A stretch of DNA of 64,000 bases from Notospermus geniculatus (GCA_002633025.1 NMRB01000421.1:247961-311960), one strand, 5' to 3'; numbered from the stretch's first letter, positions 13,139 through 22,876 are shown. Numbers and translations are program-made. The notes: a model not told the origin generated them from the letters alone.

Positions 13139-13412
13139 TACACATGGCATCTAGTCTGGTCCGTATTGAGTCAAGCAGTGGGCTGGTTGATTTCACGACG
13201 TGTCTACAAAAAAACGCATCTGCCTCAATTTGTAGGGCTTATAAATTCAAGGCGACGGAATAGTAGAGCAAGAGCCCAGGGGGGTCAGGTTAGCTGGGAA
13301 GGTAACCAATTTTCTTGCCTATCACACTGTTAGGTGTCCATTCCTGGTTACAATGTCGAAACGAAAGCAATCCCTGCAGTTGTTCGCCCTTAAATGAGCG
13401 GAAACCGAAAGG

Positions 13413-13497
13413 CGCACGCACGCACGCACACACGAACGCACACACACACGGACGAGTGGAAAACAGTATACCCCCACCAACTCGTTGGCGGGGGTAT
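13413..13497. repeat. CA/CGCA-rich run plus a GGGGGTATA hairpin
   Basis: A (CGCACG/CACA)n run at 13413-13455 is followed by tataccccc-accaactcgttgg-cgggggtata (13467-13497), a strong hairpin. It lies 18 bp past the donor of slc25a11 exon 7. The combination resembles the conserved 3' tail of a repeat family; the rest of that element is not identifiable. Confidence 0.55.
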
Positions 13498-13514
13498 AAT
13501 TACAACGTACTTAC

Positions 13515-13605
13515 GTGTAGAAAGTAACAGTTGTTTTGCTTGTGAGTATGAGGCCAGCTGAGCTGCATTGACGACTACTGCTCTTGTCATGGTAGGCCCA
13601 CAACC
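13515..13605 (-). CDS. slc25a11: slc25a11 exon 7 (last exon found)
   Basis: Encodes GCGPTMTRAVVVNAAQLASY followed by SQAKQLLLST, the fourth helix of the carrier, matching RGC.PTM.RAVVVNAAQLASYSQ.KQ.LL in the family. Acceptor TATTACAG, donor ACAC|GTAAGT, phase 1. The strong donor implies at least one more coding exon carrying the third repeat. I searched lower coordinates by eye for PVDI.KTRIQNM and GFTPYY.RLGPHT on this strand and did not see them. Confidence 0.95.
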
Positions 13606-16600
13606 CTGTAATAGAACATGTGGTCCCATCAGATGAGCAGCAGGGAAGTACATGTACATTCCTTAACTTTCTTCTTTGCATATTTGTGACCCTCCACAGC
13701 AAAACCAGTCGCATGTCGCTCTTAGCTTGGCAGGTTGAAACCAAAGGTTTGTCCTTTCAATATTGTCTGTTATGAAATCTGAAATAATCTATTTCTTCCA
13801 TTCTCTTCTGGTGTCATCTTAGTTCATTGGGGCTCACCTTCTGAGCGACATGCGACTGGTTGGTTTTGCTGTGGAGGGTCACATTTACATTCTAGGTACA
13901 GTGAGTCAACACATAAGAATTCTTACTGCACAACTTAAGAGAAAGGTGACTACGAAGTATTTCCAGGAAAACTTTCAGAGCTGACCAAACTTTCAATACA
14001 TACATACCCTCCACAAATTAAGGACACCTTCTTCTCTGATGACACGAAGGAGGGCATCGAAGACATTTTTGTAACCTCGCTGTTCTGCCTTTGGTAATCT
14101 GCCAAGGAGAGATTGTGAATACATTCATGACATATTTCAAACCACAAACAATATGTAATTGAAGTAGCAGAGTGGTCCAGTGCATACATCAGCACCTGTC
14201 GCCACCATCCTCCCACAGCAGGTGTTTTTACCTCGCTCCTCTTTATCCGCTCACACAAACTTTGTGTGGAGTGTACATGTATGAAGAGGAACGAGACCAA
14301 AGCCCTGCTGTGGGAGGATGGTCGTCACTGAGGTTGCGGGTACGATTCGCAGTCAGGACCCGTTCTACGTCGTGGATAGAGAGGGAGACTAAGCTGAAGG
14401 TTTTCTCTGGGCACTCTGGTTTCCTCCTGTCGTACATTCACTTGCCCAATACTGTCTACAGGCCGAATAATGCTGTACAGTGGAACCTCCCTAGGCGGAC
14501 ACCTCTGCCAGGAGGACACCTCTCTATTAAGGGCACCAAAGTTCAGTCCCAAACTGGTCATTTCTATTCATTTTGACTTCTATATAATCAGGACACCTCT
14601 CAATTAAGGACACCATCTGTCAGTCCTGAAGGTGTCCTGAATAGATAGGTTCCACTCTATTTGGTGCTCAGCTCTTGATTCAATATTGAAAGAAATACAG
14701 AAGAAAGTTTACTGCCAAGAGAGCTCACCTTCCGTCAGCTGTCATTCTGATGAGAGCCAGTTCTGCTGGTGTCCCAACGAATGCACCAATAGCACCAGCT
14801 GTCATACCGATACCGGCCTTTGTGAAGAAACCTGGGGGTCGGCCTTCTCTGAAAGTGAAAGACAACATTTCTGATGAAAGGAAGTACGGTATGTTTATTG
14901 GTTAAACTTCGAGAGGTGTATGCACCTGGCTCTTCTGAGATCCCTCCGCCACAAAAGTACAATTACAGTTTAGCACACCTCTATCAGTGTCGCAGAGCGT
15001 CATGTCTCCCGCTGGAGGCGACGTTACTGGAATACGACGTTACGTCAGTCATGGAAAAAAATCACCGTGCTGTGACGTTCAAGTCGACGCAAATCGACGT
15101 GACGTCACGTAATGTTACCCTCGGGGGTAACATTACGATACGATGGCAACATTACGTCGCTGACGTCGTTGACATCGCTAACATGACGTCGCTGGCGAAA
15201 TGATGCGACGTCATGCATGTCATGTAGGCCTATAGATCCGACGGGAGATTTTCACAATTCGGAGTCCGAATATCAGCGAAATCTCTGTTATTATCACCTT
15301 AAACTGACTGTAATTGCCTCCAATAAGACTTGTTCACATTGAGAAGAGGTGTGCTAAAGCAATTGGCGCCCGGTCGGTCGGGTGACATGACGCTTTGCGT
15401 CACCCTCGGTGGTGATGGTTCCCTCGGCTTCACCTCGGGAACCATCACCACCTCGGGTGACGCAAAATGTCATGTCACCCTCCCTCCCGTGCGCCAATTG
15501 TTTAGTGCTACTCGCAAGACATCTGCAGCCAGCACATTTTCAAAATGACTAGATAATCTGGTATCTGTCCTCTTCCAAGAACATTCTATCCGTCCATCGA
15601 TCTATTTGCTCTTTGTACTTATCATCATCTACGCTAATATATTAAGATACTGGTACTTTTTTTGTATCAATTTATAAATACCAGTGACTACTTACGAGGA
15701 GAACATATCAAACAGGATGGTGTAGATTCCAAGTCTGGTTGTGGTGTAGGTGGCCTGACGGAGAAGACCAGCTGATAAACTGAAAAAGAATAGGTCATAT
15801 AATAAGAACAGGTATAGCAATGAAACTTATGTTTACTCTGTTGTAGGCTCGTTCCCATTGCAGGCGTAGCCACTGACATATCGCAATTATCGCATTATGC
15901 AATTATTTCTCCCACTGCTGGATTTTCTGGTTTACTCTCAGAGAGGATAATGCTAATGTCCCCATTAGCCTGCCATGCTTGCAGGGTTCTCCACAGGGTT
16001 TGAGACAGACCGGGCGCTGGTGATGTCACACTGTTACTGATATCGTAAGCCACTGCCGCATGCGCGTCTTCAGCGGAGGGTCTGGGGGCCTCCCTCAGAA
16101 AAATTTGAAATCTAGAAGCCCTGAAATGCGATTTCCCGGCATTTCTGACATGTTGGAACACAAATCTAGCTCCTGTTGGTGCTTGGAAACCTCAGTATTA
16201 TTTAAAGTGAATAATTTTGACCGGGCGGCAATTTTTTTTGACCGGGCGGCAGATTTTTAGACCGGGTGCTGAGATCAATCCTGCGTTTTAGAACGGGTGC
16301 CGCGCCCGTTCTGTTACACTAGTGGAGAACCCTGATGGTTGGGTGTGGTACTGAGAGTGTTGGACCATTCTTGGAAAACAAGTAAAATAGAATGGAGCAA
16401 CTCCCTGCCCTTCTAATACCACCTTTAGTGCAACAATGTACATTTAGGTCACACAAAATAATTGCTGTTTTGGGTCAGCCTTTTTCATCATTTGAGGGTA
16501 GGACACACAATGACGGTAAATCAGACTGAATTTATTTGTTGCCATAGAATCAGAAATCGCTATTCCACGCCAACTTACCCTGTGTACATCCCAATGAGTC

Positions 16601-19600
16601 CCTCACTCTTCATTATCGATCGGATCGCATGTAGACTTGTCTTGTGTGCCTTCGCAGCACCTTTCTCACCTAACAGTACAAGAAGTAAGATTTTTACATG
16701 TTCATTTCCTCAGATATCTCACTATAAATGAATATAAGATTACATGAAAATATACACCAAAGTCCAAATGGTCTTAATTTAGCATCCCAAGATGAAACTG
16801 TCTGTCTTCTGAAATATCAGGTTGTTTCTCATGAAACACTAATTTAGTGATTGTCAGGGTTTCCGTCAGGATTTTTTTCCAGGGTACGACCTGGGGGGGG
16901 GGGGGNAAAAAAAATGTTTTTTGAAAAAAAAAATTTTTTTCAAATTTTTTTTCTTCTGTTACTAAGGCCACACTTTTTATATTTATTGGATTACGGATTT
17001 TTCAGGCCGAAACCTATGTAGGAGGGGAGGGAATAAAAATAAAAATAAAATACAAAAGTCTTTGACTTTTTATTTTTTTCCCTGGTGGTACGTGCTATGC
17101 GTCACAGAAATTCAAGAGGGAGGGAATAAAAAAAGTGAAATGTGGTAAAAAAGAAATAAAACCTTTTATTGATGCAACAGTAGAACAAGAGATAGGGCCT
17201 ACATACGGGCCTATATCCTGAAAATACAGGGCGTCAGCATTTAAATATCTTTTACATTGCACCTAGTGGTCGGCAGGAAAAAAACAAGAACACAAAAAGA
17301 CCATCGGGAATTTTATTTTTTTTCAACATTTTCAAAAAACCTGGAGGGGGATCCGTAATCCAATAAATAAAATGAAATGGTCCATGGACCATGTGCTCAC
17401 CGGGTTGGACATAATAGTCCAATAACAGAGGGAGGTACATATCAGTGGTACATGTATGAGCAATCTCGGTCAAGTCACTCCCAGCTAGGACTTTGATGAT
17501 TTTTGGGTTAAATGCCACCTGGCGCCATATTGTATGTTCGATCGGGCCGGAACTTCACATGCACATAAAGGTCATCTGCAGGGGACCACATAGCACATTG
17601 GAGTGCTTTGGGTCAAGTCGTTCCTGAGTTACAGCACTTTGATGATTTTCGGGTTACGCCACCTGGCGGCCATACTGGATGTCCGATCGGGCCGAAACTT
17701 CACATGGTCATAAAGGTCATCTGCAGAGGTCCACATAGCACATTGGAGCGCTTTGGGTTAAGGCGTTCCTGAGTTACAGCACTTTGATGATTTTTGGGTT
17801 ACGCCACCTGGTGGCCATGTTTGAAGTCAAATCAGGCTGAAATTTGACGTGCATGTAAAGGTCATCTAGATGGAGGTAAATATCAAATTTGAGCCCTCTG
17901 CGTCAAGCCGTTCCTGAGTAATAGCACTTACTTGATTTTCAGGTTACGCCACCTGGCGGCCATACTGGATGTCCAATCGGGCCGAAACTTGGTATTTTTA
18001 AAGGTACCCCTCCAATGCATGTTTATGCAAAATATGAAGTCGCTCGGTGAAATAATAACAAACTGTGAGAGGTTCGTCACTTTTGTCGAACTTTGACCTC
18101 TGTGACCTTGAAAAGTAGGTCAAATCAAAAACTCGTTATATATGTCATGTATCCTCATTAGATACACCTATGATAAAAATTTGGAGATGATCCAGTCATT
18201 AGTTCAGGAGTTATTGCACTTTTTGTGTTTTTGGTTTTGGCCACCTGGTGGCCAAGCCAACAATCGAATCGGACCGAAACTTGGTGTCATGGGTCATCTG
18301 ACCTAGGGCTATGTATGTACCAAGTTTCAGATCCATAGCCCCAGCGGTTACGAAACGTGCCCTGCTAACGGAACACGACGACGACGGACGCTTCACCATC
18401 GTAATAGCTCACCCCGGTGAGCTAAAAAGTGTGGTCTAATGGCCTGCAGAGTCATTTTTTACACTCCAGAATGCAAAATTAGTCTTCCTTCTGCATGAAA
18501 GTTGCATTTGAAATGTAACGAATTTAAGAAAAACATTACTGAAGTGATTTTTTCAGGGTACTATATCGTACCCTCAAATTTCTTTAGGGTACTATATTTG
18601 TACCCAAAGTACCCTCTGGCGGGGACCCTGATTGTCAATTTTGTCTTGTATTAAAAGCAATACTAATACATACCACTCAACTGCATACGATTCTTCACCA
18701 AATCAAGAGGTTGTACAAAACAGGTCGCCGCCATTCTGAAATTGGGAGAGAATGTTTTTGTCCAGCAGAACTAACTTTCACCTGTTCACATGGCAAGGTT
18801 CAGTGATGGTGTTGATATTAAATCATGGATGGGGTGCCAGGCTGATAGACCCCCTCTCTCATCATGCTAATACTCATAGGCCTACTCCACTCTGGTAGGC
18901 CTAGGCCTACATCATCATCATGCCCTGGCATTGGGTTGTTTGTTGTAACAACAATGGGTTCCAAGGTCACATAGGATAAACAAGGATACACAACACAAGT
19001 CAAACATGCTGCGTTTTTGTTTCGATTTCATTTATTAGGCTAGGCTAGGCCTATTAAATACGTAATTGCCGTGGGTCAAAGATAGGCCTACCGTAAGTGA
19101 CAAAAATCAGGCCCAAAATGTGACGTCAAAAAGTGGTGAACCGCGATCACCTGACTGACCTGCCCGCGGCCCAGCCCCTGCTGCTGTCTTGGAGTTGGAC
19201 TTGATCGAGTGCTGAGCCTGAGCTACCGACGGTAGGCCCTAGCCATCAATCTACTAGGCCTATCTCATCTGATCTGATCTTCTGCTGTCACGTCAGACCA
19301 TCTACTATCTAGGCCTACGCCTAGGCTTACTAACTATTTACTACAGATCTGTGATTTTAGTTGGGGACCATATTTACAAATTGGGAAAAATGTGTGCCCA
19401 GTTTGAAGGCCGACTGCTTCGCACTTATCTAGGCCTATCCGTTTGAAACATTTCAACTACCATTGAGAAGTCAAGAATCTCTAGGCCTAGGCTAATAGGC
19501 CTAGTTTTTAAATGTCTAGGGTAAAAGTGGGAGTACCCGGACGCTTTCAGAACCCGGACAAACGCCCAAAAACATTCATACTTCAAAGGAAAGTAGATTT

Positions 19601-21374
19601 TTGTGGTGAAAAAAATTATTAAAGTATGTTCGCATTCAGACAAATCACCCCTCAAGCATGTTCAAACCGTCATCCAACAGTTATCATCGATTTTGATGCT
19701 TTTTTGAGGAAAGTCTCCGAGAGTGATAATTTTGCCGGGGAGTTCCCGGACACCATGCTGCTGGGCGCTACCACTTTGATTGAGGGGTGGCAAGTTATGT
19801 TTCTTTTTGCATCCTCTTTCAGTCTTAACATCTGGAATATTATAGTTCTTACCTGCTGTAAATCGTATTCCAAAACTTGCTGTCCGGGAACTAACAGAGG
19901 GGTCGTTTTCCGAAAAATGACCTTCACACCCCTAACAAGAAGTGGCTTGACCCAAACCCAGTTTCAAAGTGAGGCTGATTGAGCAATCTTTCATTCTCAG
20001 CCATCAGTTCACCTCTCAGGCATGCGTAGTGCATTTTTTCTAGACCGGAAAATGTTTAGGTGTCCGGGTACTCCCACTTTTACCCTAGGCCTATCTAAGC
20101 AGTTAAAAATAGACTTAGGCTAGGGACCACCTGGCCGCAATCACCATGGAATTCAATCATTTGAGCCTCAAAAGTTTGCAATTTCACGCCAACAGAGTTA
20201 CCGGTATGTCGTAGATGTAGGCGCCGCTGACATGACATGACGTCGTCCTTTTGACGCAGTGGGGCCATGCCAGTGCAGTGGTCCCCAACAATCAACAACA
20301 ATCAACACGGCACACACTCACGGATCTGTAATCCAGAACTGGCCCTACACAAAAATACACACAGTGTAGGCCCTAGGCCTACTAACTCGGGCTAGACTAC
20401 ACTATAGATAAACGTCATTGATTGCGGACCATCTCCGTGAAAAATGACAACACCAAATGACACCTCTATTTCGAAACTTATTTGTAAAGAAACTGCTTTT
20501 ATTTTTCATGTATCTGGGAGAAGATATTCCCTATTTTACCAAAGTAGCGAAATTCTAGAGAAAATCTGCTTTCAAGTCAGTGAAATATATGAGTTTTGCC
20601 ACATGAAACAACTCCCCACGTGTAAAATTCGGCCGTGACTTTCCACAGCGAGTGACGTCATGACGTCACGTCACAGCGTGAGCGTAGTGTCGGCCTGTAC
20701 ATCCAGGCATGCCAAAGCAACGTCACGGGGTGACGTCATGATGATTCCACGTTTTTATGTAAACATAGAAGTGCGAATTTTTTGTTTCCACGGCAGTCAC
20801 GCAAAGACACAGCCAGGTAGTGATAGGCCTATATAGGGTAAAGGAACCTATTATCGGCACCCTAAGTATTATTCCACTCTAGAACAGCACAGGAGTCGCC
20901 CCTGACCTGGAAGCTATATTTAGAAAAATTAGCAGGGGGCCGATAATACCTCTGGGCCGATAATAGGTTCCATCACCCTACTAACATCCATTTTGATCTA
21001 GAAGCGCTGGGTTACACACTGATGTGCTTTGTTAAGCCATCCCGCCAGAAAGAAATTCAGGGCGGCCCGTTAAAAAGAGGTTACCCTGGTCAAATCATGT
21101 AAACATGGTCCGCAATCAACGCCATCGATCTATAGTGTATGTAGTATAGTTCATGAGTTCAGTCATGTCAGTTCATGCATGCATGAGTTGACAGTGCAAA
21201 ATGTACATGAATCAATGCACAGCGACACTGTACATTTTGCACACAGCTGATTTTTGGAACTCACCCTGCACTGCCTCCAAACAAGAATTTAATGCCTTTC
21301 GGAATAGGTTTACTCTGTTGTTTCACCTCAGGAGGTGTGGCGGCCGCCTTGTCGTCAATAGGAGCGAGTGGCAT
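13515..21374 (-). CDS. slc25a11: Mitochondrial 2-oxoglutarate/malate carrier, 7 exons, 3' end not found
   Basis: Gene-level entry. Known role of the family: an inner mitochondrial membrane antiporter that exchanges 2-oxoglutarate for malate, part of the malate-aspartate shuttle. The exons are 21374-21265, 18735-18674, 16669-16579, 15779-15696, 14848-14729, 14098-14008 and 13605-13515. All have GT donors and AG acceptors, and the phases join without a frameshift (110+62+91+84+120+91+91 nt, 216 codons plus 1 nt). Family marks seen: KFLFGG and PLDLVKNRMQLSG in repeat 1, LSAGLLRQATYTTTRLGIYT, GMTAGA.GAFVGTPAELALIRMTADGR in repeat 2, and PTMTRAVVVNAAQLASYSQ. The family is about 314 residues long; the third repeat with its PVDI.KTR signature is missing here. 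Introns hold at least seven mobile elements. An exact TGACGTCA lies about 110 bp before the ATG. The identification is very secure; whether the gene is intact is not. Confidence 0.96.
13686..13882. mobile_element. 197-bp palindromic element in slc25a11 intron 6
   Basis: Ends GTGACCCTCCACAGCAAAAC and complement; the inverted match continues through cagtcgcatgtcgct for about 36 bp. The flanks ATTT (13682-13685 and 13883-13886) suggest a 4-bp target duplication. Superfamily unassigned. Confidence 0.72.
14008..14098 (-). CDS. slc25a11: slc25a11 exon 6
   Basis: Encodes LPKAEQRGYKNVFDALLRVI followed by REEGVLNLWR, the matrix loop of repeat 2 (family pattern LP.DQRRGYKNVF.AL.RI..EEGV.TLWRG). Acceptor TTGGCAG, donor AGG|GTATGT, phase 0. 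In genomic order it is followed by a 402-bp intron that contains a 197-bp palindromic element. Confidence 0.96.
14204..14322. mobile_element. Hairpin element ACCATCCTCCCACAGCAGG (locus 1)
   Basis: 119-bp inverted repeat, ends accatcctcccacagcagg and complement. A diverged copy is at 33052-33156. Located in intron 5 of slc25a11. Confidence 0.7.
14478..14657. mobile_element. TA-flanked MITE, CAGTGGAACC ends
   Basis: 180 bp. Ends CAGTGGAACC and GGTTCCACTC, TA flanks (14476-14477, 14658-14659), interior repeats of ggacacctctctattaagg. CAGTGGAACCTC is a widespread animal Tc1/mariner-type MITE end. Confidence 0.75.
14729..14848 (-). CDS. slc25a11: slc25a11 exon 5
   Basis: Encodes EGRPPGFFTKAGIGMTAGAI followed by GAFVGTPAELALIRMTADG: the third helix and the second carrier signature (PAELALIR). 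Acceptor TTTCAG at 14850-14849; the first A completes TC|A from exon 4, which selects this acceptor over the CAGAG two bases further in. Donor AAG|GTGAGC, phase 2, completing Arg (AG|A) with exon 6. Confidence 0.96.
14967..15358. mobile_element. CGTCA-rich element with AGCACACCTCT inverted ends
   Basis: Ends tttagcacacctct (14967) and agaggtgtgctaaa (to about 15358) enclose a stretch in which gacgt/acgtc occurs more than a dozen times, together with a small hairpin (aatgttaccctcgggggtaacatt in two arms). Borders and target duplication are uncertain. Confidence 0.5.
15360..15500. repeat. GC-rich 140-bp hairpin
   Basis: Outer arms CAATTGGCGC and GCGCCAATTG. Inner arms gggtgacatgacgctttgcg and complement, then ggtgatggttccc and complement, so almost the whole stretch folds. 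GC content is far above the surroundings. It abuts the CGTCA-rich element and shares its gtgac/gtcac character. Confidence 0.7.
15696..15779 (-). CDS. slc25a11: slc25a11 exon 4
   Basis: Encodes LSAGLLRQATYTTTRLGIYTILFDMFS, which contains the highly conserved second-helix segment of oxoglutarate carriers, including the GLLRQATYTTTRLG stretch with its Arg residues. The acceptor has a good pyrimidine tract (TTCTTTTTCAG); the donor is TC|GTAAGT, phase 2, and completes a Ser codon with exon 5. Confidence 0.96.
16579..16669 (-). CDS. slc25a11: slc25a11 exon 3
   Basis: Encodes EKGAAKAHKTSLHAIRSIMKSEGLIGMYT, the matrix loop and short helix of repeat 1, matching the family pattern GEGAK..YKTS.HAL.SI.K.EGL.G.YTG. 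Acceptor TTAG at 16671-16670, donor GTAAG from 16578. It ends in phase 2 (GG|T). A 1.8-kb mobile element lies in the intron between this exon and exon 2. Confidence 0.95.
16966..18436. mobile_element. TWA-flanked MITE split by an insertion (locus 1)
   Basis: Left end GGCCACACTTTTTATATTTA then ttggattacggat; right end resumes at 18424 as aaaaagtgtggtc. TAA at 16963-16965 and 18437-18439. The intact relative at 35513-35932 shows that the right inverted end is interrupted at about 17372 by roughly 1.05 kb. Reverse orientation relative to the relative. Confidence 0.75.
17373..18423. repeat. Inserted block with a 145-bp tandem repeat
   Basis: The phrase gccacctgg recurs at 17514, 17658, 17803 and 17948 (spacing 144-145 bp), each time with gatcgggccgaaactt and aaaggtcatct nearby; a weaker copy is near 18239. 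The block ends in a short hairpin agctcacc-ccggtgagct after a cgacgacgacgg run. This ending is familiar from repeats in many marine invertebrates (from memory, not searched). Confidence 0.75.
18674..18735 (-). CDS. slc25a11: slc25a11 exon 2
   Basis: Encodes MAATCFVQPLDLVKNRMQLS between an AG acceptor (TTTCAG) and a GTATGT donor. It carries the carrier signature PX[D/E]XX[K/R] of the first repeat (PLDLVK). The first base completes a Gly codon (GG|A) from exon 1; the last base is the first base of the next Gly codon. The intron upstream is 2.5 kb and holds two TA-flanked elements. Confidence 0.95.
19519..20085. mobile_element. TA-flanked 567-bp element, GGGTAAAAGTGGGAG ends
   Basis: Ends GGGTAAAAGTGGGAGTACCC and complement (about 26 bp), TA at 19517-19518 and 20086-20087. 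The interior holds a 118-codon open frame (19626-19982, +) with no recognised domain. Shares the GGGTAAA terminus with 20836-20978. Confidence 0.75.
20645..20740. promoter_or_regulatory. Cluster of TGACGTCA words in slc25a11 intron 1
   Basis: Overlapping and repeated sites: gagtgacgtcatgacgtcac at about 20649-20668, then caacgtcacggggtgacgtc near 20720-20738. They lie 0.6 kb downstream of exon 1. This could be an intronic enhancer that binds bZIP factors, or remnants of a CGTCA-rich repeat like the one at 15000-15215. There is no functional evidence in the sequence. Confidence 0.3.
20836..20978. mobile_element. TA-flanked 143-bp MITE, GGGTAAAGGAACC ends
   Basis: Ends GGGTAAAGGAACCTATTATC and ...GGTTCCATCACCC, TA at 20834-20835 and 20979-20980. 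Same first seven bases as the 567-bp element 0.8 kb away, so possibly mobilised by the same transposase. Confidence 0.75.
21265..21374 (-). CDS. slc25a11: slc25a11 exon 1 (start codon)
   Basis: Encodes 36 residues plus 2 nt: an N-terminal tail (MPLAPIDDKAAATPPEVKQQ) followed by PIPKGIKFLFGGSA, the start of the first transmembrane helix. The ATG at 21374-21372 is chosen because an in-frame TAA lies three codons upstream and the length of the tail before KFLFGG matches the family. The donor is GG|GTGAGT, phase 2. The N-terminal tail is variable in this family and contains no obvious cleaved presequence, as expected for most SLC25 carriers. Confidence 0.95.
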
Positions 21375-21482
21375 TTTGTATTAGCAAAGATTTTCAACCG
21401 AAAACACAGAGAAAGGACGTCTTGTTTGCACCACAAAACCAGCAGCCGCTCTTCCAAGGTCACCGCTTGACCTTTGTCACGT

Positions 21483-21490
21483 TGACGTCA
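21483..21490. promoter_or_regulatory. Perfect CRE-like palindrome near the slc25a11 start
   Basis: TGACGTCA, the cAMP-response/ATF-CREB consensus, lies about 110 bp upstream of the slc25a11 ATG. Position and perfect match make it a plausible promoter element, but function is inferred. Further TGACGTCA copies occur in intron 1 (20650-20740), so the site may be only one of a local excess of this word. Confidence 0.35.
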
Positions 21491-21953
21491 CGATAGTTTT
21501 CATGGCGGAAAATTTGAATTGAACAATGATTTCTACGTAAATACGAAAGGCAGAGATAGAATAATACTAAAGAAATGCAATAACCGTAAAGAGTAGTCAA
21601 CAGAGCACTCAAATGAAGGTAGAAAGAATTATTATATCGAGAAGATTGAAGTAAAAAGGGACTTTTTACGAACGACCCCCCCCGCGTCGTCAGAGAGAGT
21701 GAGTGTGTGTGTATCGCAACCGTTACGACGTCACAGTAGGCCTACGTACATGCATGCATAGCCAGCCACCCGCAGAAGTACTTTTATACAGTGCCTTGAT
21801 TGGATATGAGGACTCCGTGCAAACGGAAAAACAGAGCGGCAACCTTCTACTAAAAGTACTGGCTTTCATGGTGCACGTATCACTTTCTGCACGTGGTCTT
21901 AGGGCTAGGCCTACGTTCCTTGTCGAAAAAAAACATCTGCGAATCGTGACTAA

Positions 21954-22220
21954 GGCTGCGAATACGTTTTTGTAAGAGCTACACGCTACACGGACACGCC
22001 GATTAAGAAAGGCTTCGCGAACCTTTTGTGAAACCATTGTTAACCGGCGTGTCCATGTAACGTGTAGCTCTACGCTTTCGCACAACCTAAGGCTGCAATC
22101 ACATAGAGCTACACGCTACACGGATACACCGGTTAACAATGTGTTCACATCGCAAGCCCTTTGTGAAACCATTGTTAACCGGCGTGCCCTTGTAGCGTGT
22201 AGCTCTATGTGATTGCAGCC
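21954..22220. mobile_element. Two abutting TAA-flanked MITEs (copy 2)
   Basis: Counterpart of the pair in copy 1: elements at 21954-22087 and 22091-22220, flanked by TAA at 21951-21953, 22088-22090 (shared) and 22221-22223. The outer ends of the first element are better preserved here than in copy 1. Confidence 0.78.
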
Positions 22221-22876
22221 TAAAATGAGCAGGTGACATTTTTCGGGACACCCCGTAAGCAAACACAGTGACAGTCGGATTCGCCATCCGGAGCAGATGG
22301 TCAAGAAACCAGCAGCCATTTTTAAGGGTCTATTGATCCCTCAAGGGATTGGTACTGGAACCCTCATGCTCCCTTCTTCTGATCTCAGTACTGTCTCTTT
22401 TGTAGCCTATAACTGCATGTAATTGGATTCCGCCGATATTCGCGTTATCTCTAACAGGATAATTTCAACATCAACCACTTAAACTACCAATGGAGAGAAA
22501 ATGACAAACAATCTCTATTCCCAATCCAATTGGTTACAACTCGCGAATCTTCTCTATAGAGACGGCCATTGGTACAAAGCGAATGTTGTTATGTGACCAA
22601 ATTACGCCAAATTGCGGCTTTCATCATTGCCTATTTTCTCATTGATTCAATTACACAGGCGTTTAAGCCAAACACGATGATTCGATGAACGATTGGAAAA
22701 TCGCGAAATCAGATTCGCGGCAATTTCTCGGTGATTAAAGCGTGCGAGGATGGTAAACGTTAGCATCTGATCAAGTGGTAATAGGCGACATCATTGCCTC
22801 TATAGGCTGTTTTGAAACAGGTAGCGAGGAAAGGGAATGATTTCACGTATCGTATCGCCCAACAAAAGTACATACA

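Larger units (their letters stand above)
7627..13263. repeat. Segmental duplication, copy 1
   Basis: Matches 21776-26777 in the same orientation at very high identity. Alignable blocks are 7627-8250/21776-22360, 8251-9221/22757-23727 (constant offset 14506), and 10466-12802/23729 onward. Specific to copy 1: 9222-10465 (1,244 bp) and a 336-bp MITE at 12803-13138. It could be a true duplication or two alleles placed in tandem by the assembly. Confidence 0.93.
16857..18628. mobile_element. Composite element with 9-bp flanking direct repeat (hAT-like size)
   Basis: TGATTGTCA occurs at 16848-16856 and again at 18629-18637. Inside, the ends read GGGTTTCCGTC and GGCGGGGACCC, an imperfect inverted pair. 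An 8- to 9-bp duplication and CAGGG-like ends would fit hAT elements, but the exact border is ambiguous because the last bases of the repeat overlap the ends. It contains a nested Harbinger-like MITE, which itself contains a tandem-repeat insertion. It sits in intron 2 of slc25a11. An N (16906) lies in a G-run. Confidence 0.65.
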
